Source: Pseudomonas abieticivorans
Lineage (GTDB): Bacteria > Pseudomonadota > Gammaproteobacteria > Pseudomonadales > Pseudomonadaceae
Length of the DNA: 64,000 nucleotides
Assembly: GCF_023509015.1 (NCBI RefSeq)
Contig: NZ_CP094975.1
Coordinates: forward strand, 5,325,501-5,389,500
Reading direction: 5' to 3'
In this document: piece by piece, positions 17,775 through 25,631 of the stretch
Numbering within the stretch: the first letter of the stretch is position 1
Layout: each line of letters starts with the position of its first letter
Notes under the pieces: generated by a model
Seen by the model: only the letters and a program-made list of their open reading frames with translations
Database searches by the model: none
Told to the model about the DNA's origin: nothing
Position numbers and translations under genes: made by a program

Positions 17775-19910
17775 ATGGACTTTTTAGCACACAACCATGG
17801 CTGTTCCGGCTGGAGCAGCGAGATGGCCGAACGGATTCGCACCTACGACTGGTCTCACACAGACCTGGGCGCGATATCGGATTGGGGCAGAAGTTTGCGT
17901 ACTGCGGTGCAGTTCCTGCTGGCCTCACCGTTGCCCGTGGTGATGCTCTGGGGCCGCGAAGGCTACATGATTTACAACGATGCCTATTCGTTGTTCGCCG
18001 GCGCTCGCCATCCTTACCTGTTGGGCAAAGCGGTGGAGATGGGCTGGCCAGAAGTGGCCGAGTTCAACCGCAACGTGGTCGACACCTGCCTGGCCGGTGG
18101 CACGCTCACCTATTTCAGCGAAGGCTTGGTGTTGCTGCGCAACGGCCGGCCCGAAGACGTCTGGATGGACCTCTACTACAGCCCCGTGGCGGGTGACGAT
18201 GAGGCGCCGGCCGGGGTGATGGCCATCGTGGTGGAAACCACTGCCCACGTGTTGTCCGAGCGCGGCCGGCAAGTGGCGGAGCAGGGCTACCGGGCCGCCG
18301 ACGAACGCCTGCAACTGGCGTTGAATGCCGGGTCGCTGCTGGGCTGTTTCGTCTGGGATATTACGGGTAATCGGGTGTCGGGCGACGAGCGTTTTGCCCG
18401 CACGTTTTCGCACCCCCTCGAGCTTTCACAGGATGGCCTGCCCATTGAGGTGGTCACCGAGGTGGTGCACCCCGACGACCTCGAACGCCTGAACCTGCTG
18501 ATAAATGCCGCCACGCAACAGGGTGGCCCGTTTCGCGCCGAGTACCGCATCAGTCGCCCAGAGGGCGGCTATATCTGGGTACTGGCCAGCGGGCGCTGCG
18601 AACTGGATGAGCACGGCCAACCCTTTCGCTTCCCCGGCGTGATTGTCGATATCCATGAGCAAAAGATGGCCGAGCAAGCGTTGATCGCCCTGTCACGGAC
18701 CCTGGAGCAACGGGTGGCGCAAGAGGTGCGTGCGCGCTCGGCCGCCGAGGATCAATTGCGTCAATCGCAAAAGCTTGAGGCCATCGGCGGCCTGACGGGT
18801 GGGATTGCCCATGACTTCAACAACCTCTTGCAGGTGATTGCCGGCAACCTGTACCTGCTGGCCCGGCAAGAAGCCAATAACCCGGTGGTGCAAAAGCGCG
18901 TGAACGCGGCGATCACCGCGGTGGACCGCGGGGCCAAGCTGTCCTCGCAACTGCTCGCATTCGCCCGGCGCCAGCCACTGACGCCAGCGGTATACACCCT
19001 GCCGGCGCTGCACGAAGGCCTGGGCGAGTTGTTGCAACGAGCGCTGGGCGAAACCATCCACCTGGAAGTGCAGATGCCGGTCGAGCCCTGGAGCCTGCGG
19101 GTCGACCGCAACCAGTTGGAGAATGCCGTGCTCAACCTGGCCCTGAATGCCCGCGACGCCATGGGCGGCGAGGGCACGATCTGGATCAGCGGTGAAAACC
19201 GAGTGCTGGACGGTGAATTTTGCCGGGGCAAGGAACTGCACCCCGGCGACCACGTTTGCCTGACCGTGACGGACGCTGGCAGCGGCATGGCGGCAGATGT
19301 GTTGTCGCGAGCCTTCGAGCCGTTCTTCACCACCAAGGCCCAGGGCCATGGCACCGGCCTTGGTCTGAGCATGGTGTTTGGCTTCGTCAAGCAGAGTGGC
19401 GGCTTTATCGACCTGACCAGCCGCGTGGGCCAAGGCACCCGGGTGCAGATGTTCTTTCCCCGCAGCCATGCCCCCCAGGCGCAGGTACACGCGCCTGTGG
19501 ACGAGGCGGTGACCGGCGGCAGCGAGACGCTACTGGTGGTGGAAGATGACGCCTTGGTGCGCAATGCCGCGGTCGAGTTGTTGCAGCAATTGGGTTACCA
19601 GGTGCACGAGGCGGCCAATGGCGACGAGGCCATGGCGTTGCTGCGGGGCGGCCTTGAGGTGGACCTGATCTTCACCGACGTGGTGATGCCGGGCGTGATC
19701 AAAAGCACAGACCTGGCCCATTGGGCACGCGCCTGTACCCCACCGGTACCGGTGTTGTTTACATCCGGGCACACCCGCGACCTGATCGCCGAAAACAATG
19801 AGTGGGGCGCCGAGATTTTGTTGCTGAGTAAGCCCTACAGCCCCGAGGCCTTGGCCAGCCGCGTGCGCGAGGCGCTCACGGAGCCGCGCCAGGGCGTGGG
19901 TAGCACATGA
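17775..19910 (+). CDS. Hybrid PAS sensor histidine kinase/response regulator
   Basis: 711 residues from the ATG at 17775; a TTG four codons upstream is possible. Domain order: PAS-like sensor (about 20-150, WSHTDLG, VMLWGREGYMIYNDAY), second PAS (about 180-300, ending FPGVIVDIHEQ), HisKA with H346 (GGIAHDFNNLL), HATPase (DAGSGMA, GTGLGLSMVFGF), and a receiver with acceptor D635 (IFTDVVMPG) and the conserved Lys (LSKPYSPE). No membrane segment, so it is a soluble cytoplasmic sensor. There is no output DNA-binding partner next to it. A second kinase of the same architecture class is at 57419. Confidence 0.92.
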   Translation: MDFLAHNHGCSGWSSEMAERIRTYDWSHTDLGAISDWGRSLRTAVQFLLASPLPVVMLWGREGYMIYNDAYSLFAGARHPYLLGKAVEMGWPEVAEFNRNVVDTCLAGGTLTYFSEGLVLLRNGRPEDVWMDLYYSPVAGDDEAPAGVMAIVVETTAHVLSERGRQVAEQGYRAADERLQLALNAGSLLGCFVWDITGNRVSGDERFARTFSHPLELSQDGLPIEVVTEVVHPDDLERLNLLINAATQQGGPFRAEYRISRPEGGYIWVLASGRCELDEHGQPFRFPGVIVDIHEQKMAEQALIALSRTLEQRVAQEVRARSAAEDQLRQSQKLEAIGGLTGGIAHDFNNLLQVIAGNLYLLARQEANNPVVQKRVNAAITAVDRGAKLSSQLLAFARRQPLTPAVYTLPALHEGLGELLQRALGETIHLEVQMPVEPWSLRVDRNQLENAVLNLALNARDAMGGEGTIWISGENRVLDGEFCRGKELHPGDHVCLTVTDAGSGMAADVLSRAFEPFFTTKAQGHGTGLGLSMVFGFVKQSGGFIDLTSRVGQGTRVQMFFPRSHAPQAQVHAPVDEAVTGGSETLLVVEDDALVRNAAVELLQQLGYQVHEAANGDEAMALLRGGLEVDLIFTDVVMPGVIKSTDLAHWARACTPPVPVLFTSGHTRDLIAENNEWGAEILLLSKPYSPEALASRVREALTEPRQGVGST

Positions 19911-20003
19911 ATAATTGCGCTGCCTGGCATATGGGCGATGAAATTTATCCGCCCCCCCGGTAGTCTCTACGGTTTGACTGCCTTCAAGGGATGACCTGCC
20001 TCA

Positions 20004-21374
20004 ATGCCCCTTTTAACTGACGGCTTGCCCAGCCAGCAACGCATACCCGCCGTGATTGCTATTTCCCTTGCCGTGGGCATGGCTACGCTGGACACCGCGA
20101 TCGTCAACACGGCCCTGCCGACCCTGGCCAGCGGCATCGGAACCGACTCGGCGTCAGTGATCTGGGTGGTCAACGCCTATCAGTTGGCGATGGTTGCCAC
20201 GGTGCTCCCGTTCGCCTCCCTGGGCGAGGTGCTGGGCCACCGCCGCGTTTACCTGGGCGGGCTGCTGGTGTTTATCGTGTCGTCACTTTTGTGCGGGCTG
20301 GCCTGGTCACTGCCCACGCTTGCGGCCATGCGCGTGGTGCAAGGCCTGGGGGCGGCGGCGATCATGAGCGTGAACACCGCCTTGCTGCGCTACATCTACC
20401 CCTCGAAGATGCTCGGGCGGGGTTTGGGCTACAACTCGCTGGTGGTCGGGCTGGCGTTCACCGCCGGGCCGACCGTGGCGTCAGCCATCCTGTCGGTCAC
20501 CACCTGGCATTGGCTGTTTCTGATCAATGTACCGCTAGGCCTGCTTGCCGTGGGCCTTGGGCTGCGTAACCTGCCGCATATAGACCGGGCGGTCCACCCG
20601 TTCGACCGCACGGCCGCAGTGCTCTGCTCCGGGCTGTTTTCGTTTTTGGTGCTGGGCCTGGGCACGGCGGTGCAGGGCGGCCATGGCGTGTTGACCGGTG
20701 TGCAATTGGCTGCGGCCCTGGCCTGCGGCGTGCTGCTGCTCAAGCGCCAAGCCGGGCACCCGGCGCCGATGCTGGCGGTGGACTTGTTCCGCCGCCCGGT
20801 GTTCGCGCTGTCCAGCGCCACGGCGATCTGCTCGTTCACCGCCCAAGGCCTGGCGTTTGTCTCCCTGCCGTTCATGCTGCAAACCGAACTGGGCCACAGT
20901 CAGGTGGCCACCGGCTTTCTGATGACGCCCTGGCCGGCCGTGGTGGCGTTGATGGCGCTGGTGGCCGGGCGTTTGTCCGACCGCGTGGCACCGGGGCTGC
21001 TGGCGGGCATCGGGCTGTTCACCATGAGCCTGGGCATGGCCGCGTTGGCGCTGCTCAGCGTGGGCGCCAGCGACCTGGACATTGCCTGGCGCATGGCCCT
21101 GTGCGGCGCCGGCTTCGGCTTTTTCCAGTCGCCGAACCTCAAGGCCATCATGACCAGCGCCCCGCCCGAGCGCAGTGGCGGGGCCAGCGGCATCGTCGCC
21201 ATCTCGCGGTTGTCGGGGCAAACCTTGGGGGCCTCCCTGGTTGCGCTGTGCTTCCACCTGTTCTACAACGGCGGGCCCCAAGTGGCTCTGTGGCTGGGCT
21301 GTGCCTTTGCCCTGGGCGGCAGCCTGGCCAGCGCCTTGCGCCTGATGCACCCGGCAGGAAGGGTGAGGGTGTAA
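20004..21374 (+). CDS. MFS drug exporter, DHA2 (14-helix) family
   Basis: 456 residues with about 14 membrane helices. The motif LDTAIVNTALPTLA in helix 1 and VVQGLGAAAIMSVNTAL in helix 4/5 mark the DHA2 family of proton-driven multidrug exporters. It is monocistronic, with no adjacent periplasmic adaptor as in EmrAB, and no regulator next to it, so the substrate is unknown. A REP-like pair follows. Confidence 0.88.
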   Translation: MPLLTDGLPSQQRIPAVIAISLAVGMATLDTAIVNTALPTLASGIGTDSASVIWVVNAYQLAMVATVLPFASLGEVLGHRRVYLGGLLVFIVSSLLCGLAWSLPTLAAMRVVQGLGAAAIMSVNTALLRYIYPSKMLGRGLGYNSLVVGLAFTAGPTVASAILSVTTWHWLFLINVPLGLLAVGLGLRNLPHIDRAVHPFDRTAAVLCSGLFSFLVLGLGTAVQGGHGVLTGVQLAAALACGVLLLKRQAGHPAPMLAVDLFRRPVFALSSATAICSFTAQGLAFVSLPFMLQTELGHSQVATGFLMTPWPAVVALMALVAGRLSDRVAPGLLAGIGLFTMSLGMAALALLSVGASDLDIAWRMALCGAGFGFFQSPNLKAIMTSAPPERSGGASGIVAISRLSGQTLGASLVALCFHLFYNGGPQVALWLGCAFALGGSLASALRLMHPAGRVRV

Positions 21375-21770
21375 CAAGGCAGGCCAAGGCATGCTGCAAT
21401 AGAGGTGGGAGCGAGCTTGCTCGCGATGCGCCGTGCGAGCGGCGCTCGATCTCAAGATTATTGGAACAAGCACTCACAAAGGTCTGCCTTGCGATCGCAA
21501 CAGGGCCAACCGGTGCATGCCTGGGGTTTTTTGCTGCCCTTCAGACCGCGCGCCGCCCACGCGGCGCATCGCGAGCAAGCTCGCTCGCACATTTGTGCTG
21601 GGCCAAAAAAAATGGCCAGCACCATGGGCGGGGGTACGCCGGTGTTGGCCATTCAAAGGGCAGTCAGGGCTTCGCGTTCCTGACAGCAGTGATGATAGGC
21701 GGGAGGTAGCTAGTTAGCTAGCTATCTTCCGGTAAATATTCATTGCGCCTCGCGCAACAATAGCCAGGCT
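21375..21770. repeat. Intergenic region with a second-type REP pair and hairpins
   Basis: This 396-base gap between two gene ends carries facing copies of GGGAGCGAGCTTGCTCGCGA extended by TGCGCCG (left 21405-21433, right 21562-21590), a REP type different from the one elsewhere in the window. The arms are 128 bases apart. Also present are a hairpin GTGCTGGGCCA/TGGCCAGCAC with an A-rich loop (21595-21622) and a TAGCTAG-rich inverted repeat near 21704-21730. None has a clear T-run, so no terminator is claimed. No gene is seen. Confidence 0.75.
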
Positions 21771-23165
21771 TCAATCCACGCGCTCGATCTTTGGCGATTT
21801 CCAACTGCCCTCCAGCAGCGCTGCCTTGGGCCAGTAATAGCGCATGGCTGCCATGAACGGCCCATTGGGGGTGGGCAGCCAGTTGGCCTCTTTGTCCTTG
21901 CCTGGGCTTTCGTGTTGCAGGTACAGGGTGAGCCCGCCATCGGCATCCATGGCCAGCCCCGGCAGCATGGGCGAGTTGATCAAGTAGCGGTTGAGCGGGT
22001 TGTCCACCAGTAGTTGGCTGGGCAGGGTGTACATCGTCAGCGACCAAAAGGCGTTGACCGGTGGCTGCTGACCCTTGGCAAAGCGCAATAGATATTTGTG
22101 CTTGCTGCCGTCTAGCGGCTGGCCCGTGGCGTCGTTGTCGTAGATAGGGTACATCGCCTCCTCGCGAGAGTTGGCACCGATCCCCATTTGCGCTCCGGTG
22201 GCGCGGGTCACGTAGTTATTCTTGAGGAAAGCGCGGGTGCCGAACAGCGTATCGGTCTTGCCACCCAGGGACTTACGCAAGGCGTCAATCTGCTTCTGGC
22301 CGTCCTCCATGCCATTTTTCAGCGCCGCCTGCTGGGCTTGCGGCAGGGCACTCAGGTCGAGCGGTTTGCCGGGCACGATGCCAATTTCAGTGAAGCGTTT
22401 GCGCAATGCCGCTTCGCTGGGGTGGGTGGGTGCGAACTGCAACAAGAAGGCCAACTGGTTGAAAAACTCAAGGTTGGTGCGCTCGTTGCTGGCGGCGATT
22501 GGCTTGATCCATTTGATGTCGGCGGGGGGCTTGGGAGGCTTACTTTTTGCAAACGCTGATAACGGCTGTACGGTGTAGCCCGCTTGCAGTTTTTTGACGT
22601 TGTCCAGGTCAGCCGGGTTGAACAACTGGGTGCGGCCTACCACCGAGACCAGGTCGGTTTCGGCCGCGATGACCTTGTCGATGCCGGCCGGTTTTTTGCC
22701 GTGCCAACGGGGCCCTGCGATCAGGTAGGTGCCACCCTGGTTGCCGGTGGTGCGGGTGCCAATGTAGTCGAAGTTGAAGGTGTAGAGGTCCATCAACTGG
22801 AACACGAAATAGCGGTTTTTTTCCATCTTAGGCACATGGATCACGATGGGCTCGGCGCGTAGGTCCAGGCCGATGAAGGAGTAAGGGGTATCGGAGTTGG
22901 GCGTGACAAATGCGGTGTCGGCTGGGGTGAACACCCGCGAGATATTCAGGATGCTGTTGAACGGGCCTTTGTATTGCGGGCTGTCCTTGTCGATGGAGAA
23001 CGCGTACATCACCCGATAAGTGTCGACCATGGGCGTGCCGAACAGATAGGCCTGCTTGGCGATTTCGCGCGTTTGCGCCGTCGTTGGGGCTGCGCTGGCG
23101 TGTAGCGCAAACGCCAGTAATACTGCGGTCGCCAGGGTGCTGGCGAACAACCATTTTTTTAACAT
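21771..23165 (-). CDS. DUF1254/DUF1214 exported protein (last gene of the large cluster)
   Basis: 464 residues with a signal peptide (LFASTLATAVLLAFALHASA). The N-terminal DUF1254 domain (about 30-170: IAKQAYLFGTPMVDTYR, TPNSDTPYSF) and the C-terminal DUF1214 domain (about 320-455: FWSLTMYTLPSQLLVDNPLNRY) are complete. Family function is unknown; members are periplasmic. It is a paralogue of the gene at 39614, sharing phrases such as VFTPADTAFVTPNSDTPYSF. It lies 40 bases after the octaheme cytochrome gene and closes the unidirectional cluster. Confidence 0.92.
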   Translation of the reverse strand: MLKKWLFASTLATAVLLAFALHASAAPTTAQTREIAKQAYLFGTPMVDTYRVMYAFSIDKDSPQYKGPFNSILNISRVFTPADTAFVTPNSDTPYSFIGLDLRAEPIVIHVPKMEKNRYFVFQLMDLYTFNFDYIGTRTTGNQGGTYLIAGPRWHGKKPAGIDKVIAAETDLVSVVGRTQLFNPADLDNVKKLQAGYTVQPLSAFAKSKPPKPPADIKWIKPIAASNERTNLEFFNQLAFLLQFAPTHPSEAALRKRFTEIGIVPGKPLDLSALPQAQQAALKNGMEDGQKQIDALRKSLGGKTDTLFGTRAFLKNNYVTRATGAQMGIGANSREEAMYPIYDNDATGQPLDGSKHKYLLRFAKGQQPPVNAFWSLTMYTLPSQLLVDNPLNRYLINSPMLPGLAMDADGGLTLYLQHESPGKDKEANWLPTPNGPFMAAMRYYWPKAALLEGSWKSPKIERVD

Positions 23166-23205
23166 GCGACGCTCTCCCTGTGTGAGTCAGGGAGAGCGTA
23201 GCCCA

Positions 23206-25557
23206 TCATTTTGGTGGGGGTTGCAACACCGGATCGTCTGGGTTGATCTGCGCCAGCGCTTGCAGAAGTTGCCGCGCCGCCTGCCCCTTGCCCTGTTCCT
23301 GGTAGTACTGCGCCAGGGTCAGGCGCAGGTCGCGGTTGGCCGGGTGGCGCGCCAGGGCGGCCTGCAGGGTGTCGTTGGCCGGTTGCAACTGGCCGCTGTC
23401 GTGCAAGGCTATGGCCAGCACGAAGCTGTATTGCACGTTGTCCGGTTCAAGCGTGGCGGCCTGGCGCAGGCTGGCGATGGCCTCGGGCATCTGTTTGGCG
23501 CGGATCAGGCGCAAGGCGCGGGTGTGCAGCAGCAACCCGGACTCGGGGTGGGCCTTGACGGCCTGATCGAGCAGCGTGGTGGCTTCGCTGCCGCGGCCAT
23601 GGTTGTCCAGCCACTGGCCCAGGGCGACGGTGGCCGGGAGGAAGTCCGGATCGCGCACAATGGCTGCGCGCAGGGCCGGTTCCACTTCGCTGGAGCGACC
23701 GCTGGCCTGGTAAAACATGGCCAGGTTGAGGTTGGCCTCGGCCCGTTCGGCCAAGGCTTTTTGCACCGCTTCGTACTCGGCGATGGCGCTGTCCCAGGCC
23801 GGTTGCGCCACACCCAGCCCGACCAGCCCGGGGTTGAGCAGATCGCGTGCGGCGGCGATGCGCACGGCGCGCACCGGATCGCTTAGCAGCGGTACCAGAT
23901 AAGCGCTGCGCTGCATCGGCTCGACCAGGGCGCTCAAGGCATGCACGGCGCTTTCACGCACTTGCGGCGCGGGGTTTTGCAGGTCGCGGCCCACCAACTT
24001 GAGCGACAGTGGCGTGGGGTAGGTGGGCACTTCGGCCAGCAGCGTGGCCCGGCGAATGGCCGGTAGGTTGTTTTGTTGCAGCAACGTGGTCAACGCCTGG
24101 GCGCCGCCGGGCTGGCCGCCACGGATCAGCCACAAGCCTTCGTCGTAGCGCGGTGGCTGGGGTTTGTCGACGCCGTACCACAGGCGAAATTGTTCGCTGA
24201 CCTTGCTGGCGGCCGTGTCCTGGTGGCAACCGAGGCAGGCATCGGGGGTGCCGAGCTTTTGCGCCCGCGGGGGGTTGGGCAGGCTGAAACCGTGGTCATG
24301 GCGGTAGTCGTTGACCATGTACAGCTTGCCGGGCATGTGGCAATCCACGCACTGGGAACCGGGTTGGCCGGGCTGGTGATGGGTGTGCTCGGGCGAGTCG
24401 TAGTTCTTGGCCTGCAAGCCGCGCCCGTCGACCGTGTCATAAGGCGTTTTGCCGGCGGTGTTGTGGCACTGCAGGCACACGCCATTGCCGCTGGCCTTCA
24501 GTTCGCTGCTGTGGGGGTTGTGGCAGTTGCTGCAGCGCACGCCCTTGTCGAACATCTTGCTTTGCTTGAACGAGCCGTCCTCGAACACCTCCTCCTTGAT
24601 CTTGCCGTCCAGGGCATACAACTCGCGGGTCAGGGTGGCGGGCAGGTAGTCGTCCATCAGCCGATTTTTATTGGCGTAGCCGTCGTCCAGTGGCGCGCGG
24701 CGGGCGTGGCAGCGGGCGCAGGTCTCGATTTCGCTGGTGGCGTCCTTGGCCGCCAGGTTTACCTCAAAGCCCGCGTTGGCCACGGGTGACTGCTTGGCCG
24801 CCCAGGCCAGGTGATTGGACGCAGGCCCATGGCAGGCCTGGCAGCCCACGCCCAGGCTGTTCCAATGGCTGGCAAAGGTGTTGCTGGCGGCATCGAAGTT
24901 GCGTTTGAAACCGGTGGTGTGGCATTCCACGCACATGAAGTTGGCGTTTTGCGAAGGCTTGCTCCAGTGCAGTGGGTTCTTGAAGTTCACGCCTTGGCCG
25001 GGGTACAGGTGGAACCAGCGCTTGTGTTCGGTATCCCAGGCCACGCCCAAGGCCTGCAGGCGGCCGCCTTCGGCCTCCAGCAAATACTGCTGCAACGGCG
25101 CCACGCCAAAGGTATAGGCCACCTTGAAGTCGGCAGGCTGGCCATTGGCGCCGGGTGTATTGACCCAGAACGCCTGGTCTTTTTCAAAGAAACGCACGGC
25201 TTCCTTGTCGCCCTTGAACGTCACGTCCTTGAAGTCGCCGAGCACGGTGGCGGGGGTGGCCGCCTGCATCGCCATCTGGTGGTGCGAGCCTTGCCAGTCC
25301 TTGACCTGTTGCACGTGGCAGCCCTGGCAGGTGCTTTCGTCCACCCACTGTGCCGCAGGTGGCGGCACCGGGCGGGCGGCGGCTGCTGGCGGGCTGGCCT
25401 TGACGACCACGGGGGCTGGGGGCGGTGCCTGGATAAACCACCACAAGCCGATCACCGCCACCACGGCGAGGCCGGCGATCAGGCTGTAGATGAGGTTGTG
25501 CGAAGTGCGGTGAGGGCTGGAATCGGTGCGGCCTGGGTGTTGTTTTTTTGTGGGCAT
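23206..25557 (-). CDS. Octaheme c-type cytochrome with HEAT-like and TPR repeats
   Basis: 783 residues from the ATG at 25557 (another Met is four codons upstream). An N-terminal membrane anchor (about 22-44) and a Pro/Ala linker lead to eight CXXCH haem sites: CQGCH, CVECH, CQACH, CARCH, CSNCH, CLQCH, CVDCH and CLGCH, all in residues 77 to about 440. The rest is a HEAT-like segment and about four TPRs (LALGQWLDNHGRGSEATTLLDQA and later), ending near residue 780. The haem part would sit in the periplasm and move electrons; related multihaem proteins act on nitrogen or sulphur compounds, but the substrate here is unknown. It pairs with the upstream MFS-spermidine-synthase gene. Confidence 0.93.
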   Translation of the reverse strand: MPTKKQHPGRTDSSPHRTSHNLIYSLIAGLAVVAVIGLWWFIQAPPPAPVVVKASPPAAAARPVPPPAAQWVDESTCQGCHVQQVKDWQGSHHQMAMQAATPATVLGDFKDVTFKGDKEAVRFFEKDQAFWVNTPGANGQPADFKVAYTFGVAPLQQYLLEAEGGRLQALGVAWDTEHKRWFHLYPGQGVNFKNPLHWSKPSQNANFMCVECHTTGFKRNFDAASNTFASHWNSLGVGCQACHGPASNHLAWAAKQSPVANAGFEVNLAAKDATSEIETCARCHARRAPLDDGYANKNRLMDDYLPATLTRELYALDGKIKEEVFEDGSFKQSKMFDKGVRCSNCHNPHSSELKASGNGVCLQCHNTAGKTPYDTVDGRGLQAKNYDSPEHTHHQPGQPGSQCVDCHMPGKLYMVNDYRHDHGFSLPNPPRAQKLGTPDACLGCHQDTAASKVSEQFRLWYGVDKPQPPRYDEGLWLIRGGQPGGAQALTTLLQQNNLPAIRRATLLAEVPTYPTPLSLKLVGRDLQNPAPQVRESAVHALSALVEPMQRSAYLVPLLSDPVRAVRIAAARDLLNPGLVGLGVAQPAWDSAIAEYEAVQKALAERAEANLNLAMFYQASGRSSEVEPALRAAIVRDPDFLPATVALGQWLDNHGRGSEATTLLDQAVKAHPESGLLLHTRALRLIRAKQMPEAIASLRQAATLEPDNVQYSFVLAIALHDSGQLQPANDTLQAALARHPANRDLRLTLAQYYQEQGKGQAARQLLQALAQINPDDPVLQPPPK

Positions 25558-25631
25558 AGCGACTTCCAATGTCTGTGAACTGCCTGAATCACCCAGGCAG
25601 CTTTGTCGCGTGCGCGGTGCCTGTCAAGCCT

